Shown one piece after another: positions 23,479-30,317 of a stretch of DNA of 38,826 nucleotides. The stretch comes from Candidatus Saccharimonadota bacterium (lineage in GTDB: Bacteria; Patescibacteriota; Saccharimonadia; Saccharimonadales; Saccharimonadaceae): contig JAFQYO010000012.1 in the NCBI GenBank assembly GCA_017406405.1, forward strand, positions 1 through 38,826, read 5' to 3'. Every line of letters begins with the position of its first letter. Positions within the stretch are counted from its first letter, which is position 1. The position numbers were made by a program, and so were the translations under genes. The notes beneath the pieces were generated by a model. The model was not told where the DNA came from and did no database searches. It saw only the letters and a program-made list of their open reading frames with translations.

Positions 23479-24015
23479 CTAGTCGATTGTGATGATTTTT
23501 GGTTCTTCGGTTTTTTCCTTTTCGAAGGTGATAGTAAGGACGCCGTCGCGAAGCTCGGCTTTTACGGAGTTTTCGTCTTCGCGGACTTGGACCGGAAGGG
23601 CGATAGTTCGAGAAAATTCACCCCAATAACATTCTTGGATATGCCAGCGGGTCGTTTGGTCGTCTTCGCCTCCGGACAGGACACCGGAAATTGTTAGGAT
23701 TGAATCGTGAATCGAGACGTTTAAATCGGATTTTTTGATTCCGGCGGTTCGGGCTTTTATTACTAATTTGTCGGCGGTTTCGTAGACATCTACGGCGAGT
23801 TGTCCAGGAAAATCGTCGCTTGTATCCCACCCATCATCCCCCTCATCTGATGGTTCGACTGTTTCTTCCTCAGGCTCGGCGAGTTCTTCTTCCTCCTCTT
23901 CGGGAGCAGGAAGCATTGACTCGTCGGCATCGAGCATAGTGGCAGCGCTGTCGTCAAGGAAGGCGGCAGCTAATTCATCTTCCATCAGCATGTCATCGTT
24001 GGTTTTACGAGCCAT
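23479..24015 (-). CDS. Small heat shock protein (Hsp20/alpha-crystallin family)
   Basis: Hsp20 proteins are ATP-independent holdases. The 178-residue product has a strongly acidic N-terminal arm (about 10-70, runs of E and D) followed by an alpha-crystallin domain (about 72-178): LAVDVYETADKLVIKARTAGIKKSDLNVSIHDSILTISG, then WGEFSRTIALPVQV and the ELRDGVLTITFEK motif close to the family A-x-x-x-n-GVL signature. The usual C-terminal IxI anchor appears as IITI near the end. A strong ribosome site GGAGG precedes the ATG. No CIRCE-like element was found before it, so its control differs from groESL. Confidence 0.93.
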   Translation of the reverse strand: MARKTNDDMLMEDELAAAFLDDSAATMLDADESMLPAPEEEEEELAEPEEETVEPSDEGDDGWDTSDDFPGQLAVDVYETADKLVIKARTAGIKKSDLNVSIHDSILTISGVLSGGEDDQTTRWHIQECYWGEFSRTIALPVQVREDENSVKAELRDGVLTITFEKEKTEEPKIITID

Positions 24016-24087
24016 ACTCGGTTTCCTCCACTTTTGTTTGTATAAGCTTTATTGTAATAGAATTTTTTGATAAAATCAATAGAGAAT

Positions 24088-24933
24088 ATGGTTAAACGGG
24101 AAAAAATTGTTGTAAGATTTACAACAAAAGACGTGGTTCGGAGACTTTTTTCTTTCTTTTCTCCCCTGTTATGTCGAGGGTGCGGGAGAAAAGGGGAAAT
24201 CCTGTGTAGCTGTTGTAAAAATTACATAGTATCTGGATTGAGACCGAAGAAAATTCAAGAAGCCGATAGAGGGACGTTTAAGAAAGCCGAATATATTGGG
24301 TTTAGAGATGAGATTTTAGGGGAGTTGGTCGAGGAATATAAATATGGTTCGGTCGCAGAAATCGGGCCAGAAATAGCGGAGATTGTTTATCGAATTTATG
24401 TCTCTAGACTTAGCCCGGAGAAGGAATATATTTTTGCGCCTATGCCGACCTCGAAGAGTCATATAAGAGAGAGAGGGTTTGATCATATGGATGAGATTTT
24501 AACTGAACTTGCGAGATTGTCCAGACGGGGCGGAGGAAATATAAAAAAGGAGAGAATTTTAGAGCGGGCAAAGAATACAGTTCAAGTCGGGGCGAATGAA
24601 GAAACGAGACGACGGCAGGCAAAAGAGGCGGTGAAGGTTTGTCGTAGCTTCTTGGAGGGAGGGCGACTAAAGAAACAGATACGAGAGAAGACGATTGTTG
24701 TTGTTGATGATGTTTGGACGACGGGAGCGAGTTTAACGGAGGCGGGTAAGATGATAAAAAAAGCGGGCGCAAGAGAAGTGTTTGCGCTCGCTATTACGAA
24801 AAACCGACAAGGGCTAAGCCCGGTTATTTATTCGGGGGAAGTTGAGACTATTTCGAGACAATGCCAAAAACAAAATCAACAATCGCGTAAGAAAGAATTG
24901 CAATCGCAAGACCAATCAAAGCGTAAAGGATAG
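24088..24933 (+). CDS. comF: ComF-family phosphoribosyltransferase-like protein
   Basis: ComF proteins are needed for natural transformation in several bacteria and share a PRTase fold. The 281-residue product has a Cys cluster in the N-terminal part (LCRGCGRKGEILCSCC), probably a zinc site, then PMPTSKSHIRERGFDHMD, the RRRQAKEA region, and the PRPP motif VVVDDVWTTGAS. The ATG at 24088 was preferred to an in-frame TTG at 24067, which lies in the promoter (TAAAAT at 24071-24076). The last 29 codons overlap a convergent pilin gene and give a Gln/Lys/Ser-rich tail (RQCQKQNQQSRKKELQ) that looks like by-product sequence. With the adjacent T4SS and pilins, a role in DNA uptake is plausible. Confidence 0.88.
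   Translation: MVKREKIVVRFTTKDVVRRLFSFFSPLLCRGCGRKGEILCSCCKNYIVSGLRPKKIQEADRGTFKKAEYIGFRDEILGELVEEYKYGSVAEIGPEIAEIVYRIYVSRLSPEKEYIFAPMPTSKSHIRERGFDHMDEILTELARLSRRGGGNIKKERILERAKNTVQVGANEETRRRQAKEAVKVCRSFLEGGRLKKQIREKTIVVVDDVWTTGASLTEAGKMIKKAGAREVFALAITKNRQGLSPVIYSGEVETISRQCQKQNQQSRKKELQSQDQSKRKG
24107..24127. repeat. Perfect inverted repeat in the comF 5' coding region
   Basis: The arms TTGTTGTAA (24107-24115) and TTACAACAA (24119-24127) surround GAT, within comF codons 7-14. Seventeen bases of it (24108-24124) recur exactly at 35803-35819. It could be an operator placed just inside the gene. Confidence 0.6.
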
Positions 24934-25219
24934 TGTTTTTTGCGTCGGTCACCTTTTTTGAGTCGCCAGCAGAGAGAGCATAGCGGAGACCACCGATAAT
25001 CAACATGATGACAGAGATAGCACCGACGAAGAAAAGGATGTAATGGGTGACGGTCGAGAAGACGCCATTTGCTCCGGTCAGATCTGTCGGCATTTCTTCG
25101 GTTTTTACGGCGTTAATTCCGTCGCGGACAGAGATGGCCATAACTTTTCCAGCACAAAGGGTACAGAGAGTGGCTGCACCGGTGAAAATTTGGGATGCGG
25201 TTTTTGCAATGTTTTTCAT
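24848..25219 (-). CDS. VirB2/TrbC-like T4SS pilin 5
   Basis: The 123-residue protein has a signal peptide-like start (MKNIAKTASQIFTGAATLCTLCAGKVMA), a short charged segment, and two helices around GGLRYALSAGDSKKVTDAKNTILYALIGLAIAILSYAIVDFVFG. It shares the SAGD-K-AKN junction of the other four pilins but is more diverged and lies apart, on the other strand, with its 3' end antisense to comF for 86 bp. Its promoter is the exact TGTGATATAAT motif at 25253-25263. It may be a pilin used under other conditions or a minor subunit. Confidence 0.85.
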   Translation of the reverse strand: MKNIAKTASQIFTGAATLCTLCAGKVMAISVRDGINAVKTEEMPTDLTGANGVFSTVTHYILFFVGAISVIMLIIGGLRYALSAGDSKKVTDAKNTILYALIGLAIAILSYAIVDFVFGIVSK

Positions 25220-25252
25220 TAAAATTCTCGCAGTTAATGATGTATTTTCTTA

Positions 25253-25263
25253 ATTATATCACA
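25253..25263 (-). promoter_or_regulatory. TGTGATATAAT extended -10 for pilin 5
   Basis: On the minus strand the exact 11-mer lies 33 nt before the ATG at 25219, so this gene has a leader of roughly 27 nt, unlike most genes carrying the motif. Confidence 0.6.
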
Positions 25264-25305
25264 GATTCCGACAAAATACAATAGGTTTTATTTCAGGGGG
25301 AGTTA

Positions 25306-25314
25306 TGTTAGAAT
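25306..25314 (+). promoter_or_regulatory. Extended -10 of tRNA-Ser(GCU)
   Basis: TGTTAGAAT ends 9 nt before the mature tRNA 5' end (25324), predicting a primary transcript with only about 3 nt of 5' leader. Confidence 0.5.
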
Positions 25315-25323
25315 GGAGAGAAC

Positions 25324-25416
25324 GGAGGGTTACCCAAGTGGCTGAAGGGGACGGTTTGCTAAATCGTTAGTCTGGGGAGACCTGGAGCGGGAGTTCGAAT
25401 CTCCCACCCTCCGCCA
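25324..25416 (+). tRNA. tRNA-Ser (anticodon GCU)
   Basis: The acceptor arms GGAGGGT (25324-25330) and ACCCTCC (25406-25412) pair fully; the discriminator is G and CCA is encoded. The anticodon stem-loop ACGGT-TTGCTAA-ATCGT shows GCT, reading AGC/AGU. The T-loop is TTCGAAT, and a long variable arm (TCTGGGGAGACCTGGA region) marks a class II serine tRNA. Confidence 0.97.
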
Positions 25417-25463
25417 GAAGTCTCTGGGAAAGTCATAGGCGATGACGTTAGCGGAGACTTCTG
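25415..25463 (+). repeat. Inverted repeat joining the tRNA-Ser 3' end to the next gene
   Basis: CAGAAGTCTC (25415-25424) and GAGACTTCTG (25454-25463) pair over 10 bp, and an inner GTCAT/ATGAC stem (25432-25436, 25442-25446) lies in the loop. The 3' arm ends just before the GGAGG site (25466-25470) of the downstream gene, so folding could affect both tRNA 3' processing and initiation. Confidence 0.6.
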
Positions 25464-25474
25464 ATGGAGGTACA

Positions 25475-26935
25475 ATGAAAGAGTCAAAGAAGAAGATTTC
25501 TGGGGCGGTCGTTTTTAAATACTTGATTTGTTTTTTGATGCCGATGACGCTTGCGCTGTTTGCTTATACACAACTGGATAATGATTCTTGGTTTGTTTTG
25601 GCGGAGGGGAGACATATTGTTCAAAGCGGGGTTTATAAGACGGATGTTCTTTCTATGCACGAGGGACTAAACATAACAGTCCAGAATTATGGGTTTGCGG
25701 CGGTGTTTTATTTAATCTTTTCTTGGTTTGGGCCGGCGGGACTGTATCTTGGAATGATTGTGCTGAACTTTCTAGTTTGTTTTCTTCTCTATAAAATATA
25801 TCTTCTTGTTAGTGAAAAAAATATAAATCTATCGCTTTTATTCATGATACTGACAGACGGGATGCTTATTTCGATGGCCTTTGTGACGACGAGAGCACAG
25901 ATGGTGAGCTATGTGTTTTTTCTGATTCTCATATATATTTTAGAGCGGTATATACGAGAGAAAAAGACAAAGGGGCTGTTGTTTATACCGTTGATTTCGG
26001 TTTTACAAATAAACCTACACGCATCGCTCTGGCCGATGTTGTTTTTAGTGATGGGGGTGTATGTGATAGACGGAATAGTAAGCGATTATAAAGTAAAGCC
26101 GATTATTATAGCGGGGATTGGGGCGGGGATAGTTGGATTTTTAAATCCGTATGGACTGAAAATGATGACGATTACGGTGACGAGTTACGTGGGCGGCTCG
26201 TTAAGTTTTATTAATGAGATGAAGCCGTTTGATTTGGTGGAAGGGACGAGAAAAATATTGTATATGGTGATTGTAGCGGTTTTAGTTCTATGTTTTTATG
26301 GGGATAAGAAAGAAATAAAAGTGAGATATGTTTTGATGTTTTTTGGATTTTTAGCTCTTGGACTGAATACTATAAAAGGGCTGAGTCAGTTTATCCTAGT
26401 GATGTTGTTGCCGGTTATTCCGGCGTATAAGGAGTTTGAGTTCAAGAGCATTTGGAAGCCGAGAGTGAGAGAACGTCTTCGAATTGGGGCGGTGGCGTTT
26501 TTGGTCTCACTGTTTTCGGTTAGGCTTTTTGAGGTTTTAAAGAAGATTGATGATTATCCGGACGAGCCGATGAAACTTGCGGTTGATGTGCTTGATGAGA
26601 AAATTCGGGAAGACGACCGGACGAACGTGAGGGTTTATAGCGGGTTTGATGATGGAGGGTATCTTGAGTTTCGGGGGTATCGGCCATATCTTGACCCGAG
26701 AGCAGAAGTGTTTTTAAAGATAAATAACGGGAAAGAAGATATTATCGACGAGTGGCTCGAATTAAGAAATGGAGATTTAAAAAAGCAAGAGTTTCTAGGG
26801 AAATATGATTTTGATTATCTGGTGGTTCGAGGAGAGGAAAAACTGATGGAGCCGGAATCGGAAAAATATGAAATGGTTTTTGAGGACGGGGAGGGAGGAA
26901 TAAAGACGCGGGTTTATGAAAAAACTAAAACATAG
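25475..26935 (+). CDS. Polytopic membrane protein, GT-C glycosyltransferase-like
   Basis: The 486-residue product has about ten hydrophobic segments across residues 15-365 and a soluble extracytoplasmic C-terminal part (about 370-486). The first loop, LDNDSWFVLAEGRHIVQSGVYKTDVLS, with an acidic pair near a membrane helix end, and the C-terminal VYSGFDDGGYLEFRGYRPYLDPRAEVF are typical of an uncharacterised GT-C-like family of bacterial integral membrane proteins (DxWWHLAxGxxI...TDPFS). Such proteins are thought to move sugars from lipid carriers, but no activity can be assigned. GGAGG at 25466-25470 favours the ATG at 25475 over the one at 25442, which lies inside the hairpin. Confidence 0.8.
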   Translation: MKESKKKISGAVVFKYLICFLMPMTLALFAYTQLDNDSWFVLAEGRHIVQSGVYKTDVLSMHEGLNITVQNYGFAAVFYLIFSWFGPAGLYLGMIVLNFLVCFLLYKIYLLVSEKNINLSLLFMILTDGMLISMAFVTTRAQMVSYVFFLILIYILERYIREKKTKGLLFIPLISVLQINLHASLWPMLFLVMGVYVIDGIVSDYKVKPIIIAGIGAGIVGFLNPYGLKMMTITVTSYVGGSLSFINEMKPFDLVEGTRKILYMVIVAVLVLCFYGDKKEIKVRYVLMFFGFLALGLNTIKGLSQFILVMLLPVIPAYKEFEFKSIWKPRVRERLRIGAVAFLVSLFSVRLFEVLKKIDDYPDEPMKLAVDVLDEKIREDDRTNVRVYSGFDDGGYLEFRGYRPYLDPRAEVFLKINNGKEDIIDEWLELRNGDLKKQEFLGKYDFDYLVVRGEEKLMEPESEKYEMVFEDGEGGIKTRVYEKTKT

Positions 26936-26940
26936 GTTTC

Positions 26941-26951
26941 TGTGATATAAT
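26941..26951 (+). promoter_or_regulatory. TGTGATATAAT extended -10, leaderless promoter
   Basis: The exact 11-mer ends 6 nt before the ATG at 26958 and begins 5 nt after the preceding stop. No Shine-Dalgarno site is present. Confidence 0.65.
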
Positions 26952-26957
26952 TAGCTT

Positions 26958-27440
26958 ATGGATAAGAAAAAAGTTGTCGCGAACAAAGAAATTGTAAACT
27001 GGGATGCGAAAGAATATATCCAGACCGAGAAAAATGCGTGGTGGTATGTCGGGCTGGTTGTGGTGACGATTTTGCTCGGTGCACTTTCGATATATTTGAA
27101 ATGGTGGACTTTTACGGCGTTAATTGTGCTTTCGGCAGTGGCGCTTGTGATGTATTCGGTGAGACCACCGAGAGTTTTGCACTATTCGCTGACGAACAAG
27201 GGGCTTTCGGAGGGGAATAGACTTTATAGCTATGAAGAATATAAGAGTTTCGGAGTTTATCAGGACGGGAAACATTATGCGATTATGCTTACGCCGAGAA
27301 AGAGGTTTTCTCCGAGAGTAGCGGTTTATTTTCCGAAAGAATCGGGAGAGAAAATCGTAGATGCGTTTGGGGCGAGGTTGCCGATGGAGGAGGTGAAGCT
27401 TGATTTTCTGGATAAATTAGTGAAGTTTTTGAGAATATAA
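26958..27440 (+). CDS. Small membrane protein with two transmembrane helices, unknown
   Basis: The 160-residue protein has a polar N-terminus with VNWDAKEYIQTEKNAWWY, two adjacent transmembrane helices (about 28-68) and a soluble C-terminal domain of about 90 residues with alternating strands (LHYSLTNKGLSEGNRLYSYEEYKSFGVYQDG...AVYFP) and a final helix. The layout resembles small bacterial PH-like membrane proteins, but no family is claimed. It sits 22 nt after the GT-C-like gene with its own leaderless promoter. Confidence 0.78.
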   Translation: MDKKKVVANKEIVNWDAKEYIQTEKNAWWYVGLVVVTILLGALSIYLKWWTFTALIVLSAVALVMYSVRPPRVLHYSLTNKGLSEGNRLYSYEEYKSFGVYQDGKHYAIMLTPRKRFSPRVAVYFPKESGEKIVDAFGARLPMEEVKLDFLDKLVKFLRI

Positions 27441-27443
27441 AGC

Positions 27444-27472
27444 TTGAGCTTTTTTAGAGAATATGATAGTAT
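27444..27472 (+). promoter_or_regulatory. Promoter of the Ala/Pro-rich protein gene
   Basis: TTGAGC (27444-27449), 17 nt, TAGTAT (27467-27472) with TG upstream (27464-27465). A leader of about 35 nt with AAAAGGG precedes the ATG at 27515. Confidence 0.55.
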
Positions 27473-27514
27473 AGGGGTAAGTTATTATATTATTAAAAAT
27501 AGAAAAGGGTGGCT

Positions 27515-28084
27515 ATGAATAATGATGAATTGCAAAAGGCAATTGATGATATAACCAGAGATAGCGTTGCTCCAGCGGAAACGGGAGTTGCGGATAATGA
27601 GGCACTTGCTAATGAAATGGCGGGTGCGCCGACGAAAGGCGAGGGTGTTACGCTTGAGCCGACGGCCACACAACCTGCGGAAGCGCCTGTTCAGGAAGCG
27701 GAGATTCCGGCTGCGCCAGCTCCGGTTGTCCCGGAAGCGCCTGCGATGCCACCTTTGACGACGGAAGCTCCGGCCGCGCCAGCTCCACAGCCAGCGCCGA
27801 CGGCCGCTCCGGCTCCAGAAATAGTAACGTCGACAACAACGGTAGCTGAGGAGGTATCTACTCCTGAGGCGGATTTGGCTGGAATAGAAAAAGAGGCTAT
27901 GAAAGAGCTTTATCCGTTACTCGATAAGGTTCAGATGGAGCCAGAAGAAAAGTTTGAAATTTATATGAAAGTCGCAGAAGACGATAAGGGTGCAATAAGC
28001 GGGGCTTTGAATGTTGCGAAGATGATTAGAGACGAGACAGCTAAAGCCGAGGCGCTTCTCGAGATAATAGAAGCCGTTAAATAA
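27515..28084 (+). CDS. Ala/Pro-rich protein with small C-terminal helical domain, unknown
   Basis: The 189-residue product has an acidic N-terminus (MNNDELQKAIDDITRD), an Ala/Pro/Glu low-complexity stretch (about 45-125) and a helical domain (about 128-189: EKEAMKELYPLLDKVQMEPEEKFEIYMKVAED...AKAEALLEIIEAVK). No signal peptide or membrane segment is seen, so it is probably cytoplasmic. The Ala/Pro linker suggests a tethering role. An in-frame GTG at 27509 is possible, but the ATG has better spacing to AAAAGGG. No family is recognised. Confidence 0.75.
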   Translation: MNNDELQKAIDDITRDSVAPAETGVADNEALANEMAGAPTKGEGVTLEPTATQPAEAPVQEAEIPAAPAPVVPEAPAMPPLTTEAPAAPAPQPAPTAAPAPEIVTSTTTVAEEVSTPEADLAGIEKEAMKELYPLLDKVQMEPEEKFEIYMKVAEDDKGAISGALNVAKMIRDETAKAEALLEIIEAVK

Positions 28085-28099
28085 GTAGGTTTATAATTT

Positions 28100-28131
28100 A
28101 AAGAGACGTACTGTTTAGTACGTCTCTTTTT
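28100..28131. terminator. Strong bidirectional terminator between the Ala/Pro-rich gene and groEL
   Basis: The arms AAGAGACGTACT (28101-28112) and AGTACGTCTCTT (28117-28128) pair over 12 bp around GTTT, with T-runs on the plus side and A's on the other, so it can serve both converging units. Confidence 0.92.
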
Positions 28132-28150
28132 ATCGTTAATCCAGAGAGGA

Positions 28151-29773
28151 TTAGTACATTGCCCCGCCGCCCATGCCGGAAGGGACTTCGGGCTCTTTTT
28201 CGGGGATTTCGCAGATGAGAGCACCCATAGTCATAGCGGTTGAGGCGATAGAGATAGCGTTTTGAACGGCTTCGCGCGTTACGCGAGCGGGGTCGATTAC
28301 GCCGGCTTTTTTCAAATCTTGAAGACCTTTTTCGGGTTGCATTACGTTTATGCCGAAACCTGGCTTTGATTTTTCGACTTCAGAAAGAAGCGCGGCGGCA
28401 TTTAGGCCGGCATTTTCGAGAATATGATAGAGCGGTCGGGAGAGAGCGTTTTTGACAATTCTTTCGGCAGGGTCGGTGTCGGAGAGGTCTTTCGAGAGAT
28501 TCACGAGAGTAACACCTCCGCCCGGAACGATGCCTTCGGAAAGAGCGGCTTTTGTTGCGGCGACAGCATCATCGACGCGGAATTTCTTTTCGTCAATTTC
28601 GGTTTCGGTCGCGCCACCGACTTTGATGATTGCGACTTTTCCTTCGAGAGCGGCGGCACGTTTTTCGAACTGCTCTCTTTCGTAATCAGAGGTAGCAAGA
28701 GCAGCTTGGTTTTTTATGAGGTCGATACGAGCTTTAATTGCCTTTTTGTCGCCAGAGCCTTTAATGATGGTCGACTCGTCTTTTGTGGCGATGATTTTTC
28801 CGGCAGTCCCAAGAACTTCCATGCCACATTCCTCGAGCTTTAGGCCTTTCTCGGAAGAGACTAAGCTGGCATCGGTTAGAATTGCGATGTCTTCCATGAT
28901 TTCTTTTCGACGATCGCCAAAGGCAGGGGCTTTTAGAACGAGAGAGTTGAAGACACCTTTCAGTTTATTCAAGACGAGGAGAGAAAGGGCTTCGCCTTCG
29001 ACGTCTTCGGCGATAATGACGAGGTCTTTCTTTCCGGCTTGAGCGCATTGTTCGAGAAGCGGGAGAATATCAGAGGAAGCAGAAATCTTTTTGTCGGTTA
29101 CGAGGATAAGAGGTTTTTCGAAGACTGCCTCTTGGCGATTTACGTCGGTGACGAAGAAGGGCGAGGAGTAGCCTTTGTCGTAAGAGAAGCCTTCGGTGAT
29201 TTCCTGTTCCATTTCGAGGCCTTGGCCGGCTTCGACGGTTACTACGCCGTCTTTGCCGATCTTTTCGATAACATCAGCAATAAGTTTGCCGATTTCGGCG
29301 TCGCCAGCAGAAATAGTCGCGACGGAAGCAACCTTTTTTGAGTCGCCTTCGATTTTCTCGGAGAGAGAATCTATACCTTTGACAATCTTTTTTCCGGCTT
29401 GTTCGATTCCCTTGCGAAGTTCCATCGGGTTTACGCCAGCAGCGATGAGCTTGTTGGCTTCGTTGAGGATTTCGTAAGTCAAAACCGTTACTGTTGTTGT
29501 GCCGTCGCCTGCGACTTTGTTGAGTTTTTGGGCGGCGGTTTTGATGAGCTTTGCACCAATTTCTTCGCCGAGATTTTCTTCGGAGGAGCCGAGCTCGACC
29601 GCCTCAGCGACCGTTACGCCGTCATGAGTAATCACAGGAGCGCCGTATGTTTTCTCGATGATAACGTTTTTCCCTTTTGGACCGAAGGTAACTTTTACGG
29701 CATCATAAAGTTGTTTTGCACCGCTTAGGATTTTTTCGCGGGCGTCGGATTCGTAATAAATCTTTTTTGACAT
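28151..29773 (-). CDS. groEL: Chaperonin GroEL (60 kDa)
   Basis: GroEL forms the double-ring folding chamber closed by GroES. The 540-residue product shows SGAKQLYDAVKVTFGPKGKNVIIE, GAPVITHDGVTVAEAVEL, AGDGTTTVTVL (nucleotide site), the apical-domain substrate region, KLSGPVAVIKVGG-equivalent KVAIIKVGGATETEI, and DDAVAATKAALSEGIVPGGG. The C-terminus is PSGMGGGAMY, a shortened form of the GGM tail. It begins 17 nt after groES; control is through the CIRCE element upstream of groES. Confidence 0.98.
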   Translation of the reverse strand: MSKKIYYESDAREKILSGAKQLYDAVKVTFGPKGKNVIIEKTYGAPVITHDGVTVAEAVELGSSEENLGEEIGAKLIKTAAQKLNKVAGDGTTTVTVLTYEILNEANKLIAAGVNPMELRKGIEQAGKKIVKGIDSLSEKIEGDSKKVASVATISAGDAEIGKLIADVIEKIGKDGVVTVEAGQGLEMEQEITEGFSYDKGYSSPFFVTDVNRQEAVFEKPLILVTDKKISASSDILPLLEQCAQAGKKDLVIIAEDVEGEALSLLVLNKLKGVFNSLVLKAPAFGDRRKEIMEDIAILTDASLVSSEKGLKLEECGMEVLGTAGKIIATKDESTIIKGSGDKKAIKARIDLIKNQAALATSDYEREQFEKRAAALEGKVAIIKVGGATETEIDEKKFRVDDAVAATKAALSEGIVPGGGVTLVNLSKDLSDTDPAERIVKNALSRPLYHILENAGLNAAALLSEVEKSKPGFGINVMQPEKGLQDLKKAGVIDPARVTREAVQNAISIASTAMTMGALICEIPEKEPEVPSGMGGGAMY

Positions 29774-29790
29774 ATATAATATATACCTTT

Positions 29791-30048
29791 CTATAATGTT
29801 GCGAGGATGTCTTTTTCTTCGACGATTAAGTATTCTTCTCCGTCGAGTTTGACGGGAGTGGTCGAGTATTCTTTATAAATAATTTTGTCGCCTGGTTTAA
29901 TGTCTTTTACTTCGGAGCCAACGGATTTGACGACAGCAAACGCGGGCTTTTCTTTTGAGTCGCTTGGCAAAAGAAGGCCGGAAGATGTTTTTTCGGCGGG
30001 CTTTTCGACTTTTGCGACGACACGGTCTTTTAGTGGTTTTAGATTCAT
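29791..30048 (-). CDS. groES: Co-chaperonin GroES (10 kDa)
   Basis: GroES is the heptameric lid of GroEL. The 85-residue product begins MNLKPLKDRVVAKVEKPAEKTSSGLLLPSDSKEKP, which includes the mobile loop that contacts GroEL, and ends EEYLIVEEKDILATL. AAAAGGAG precedes the ATG with normal spacing. It is the first gene of groESL and is preceded by a CIRCE operator. Confidence 0.98.
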   Translation of the reverse strand: MNLKPLKDRVVAKVEKPAEKTSSGLLLPSDSKEKPAFAVVKSVGSEVKDIKPGDKIIYKEYSTTPVKLDGEEYLIVEEKDILATL

Positions 30049-30087
30049 GGCGTTTTCTCCTTTTCTAACTACATTTTAGCACAAATT

Positions 30088-30114
30088 TTAGCACTCGCAA
30101 GCATTAAGTGCTAA
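30088..30114. promoter_or_regulatory. CIRCE operator (HrcA binding site) with flanking extended -10 boxes
   Basis: TTAGCACTC (30088-30096), nine bases, then AAGTGCTAA (30106-30114) match the CIRCE consensus TTAGCACTC-N9-GAGTGCTAA with one mismatch. HrcA represses heat-shock genes through it; no hrcA gene is in the window. Minus-strand TGCTAAAAT boxes at 30085-30093 and 30073-30081 can serve groES, and a plus-strand TGCTAAAAT at 30109-30117 points the other way. Confidence 0.93.
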
Positions 30115-30123
30115 AATGTTGTG

Positions 30124-30261
30124 ATTTTTAAGGTCTTGCTGCTGGGATGGTAATGGTCGGGACTTGGTTAACGAGCGAAGGGTTTAGGATGAAGAAGGAG
30201 CAAGCAAATAATAAGTAAAGGATGTTAGATGAAAATATAGCCTTTCGGGGCTATATTTTTT
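30124..30261 (+). ncRNA. Possible short transcript between CIRCE and a terminator
   Basis: A plus-strand TGCTAAAAT (30109-30117) at the CIRCE right arm would start transcription near 30124, and a hairpin with six T's ends at 30261. The interval holds only a 23-codon frame (30147-30218, MVMVGTWLTSEG...) with no recognisable family. It could be a small RNA, a micro-peptide gene or non-functional. Confidence 0.25.
30232..30261 (+). terminator. Terminator upstream of the MurE-like gene
   Basis: The arms AAAATATAGCC (30232-30242) and GGCTATATTTT (30249-30259) close TTTCGG, followed by further T's. There is no established gene upstream on this strand. Confidence 0.8.
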
Positions 30262-30297
30262 GGGGTTATGGTTTGGTTTGTGTAAGGGGGTAGAGGG

Positions 30298-30308
30298 TGT
30301 GATATAAT
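30298..30308 (+). promoter_or_regulatory. TGTGATATAAT extended -10 of the MurE-like gene
   Basis: The exact 11-mer ends 9 nt before the ATG at 30318, predicting a leader of about two nucleotides and no Shine-Dalgarno site. Confidence 0.65.
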
Positions 30309-30317
30309 ATATTGTAT

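Noticed and set aside
10545-25219. The T4SS region as an integrated conjugative element
   Set aside because: No relaxase, coupling protein, integrase or flanking direct repeat is visible, and core genes flank it on both sides.
28424-29728. Plus-strand frames of 77-139 codons opposite groEL
   Set aside because: They are shadows caused by biased codon use in groEL.
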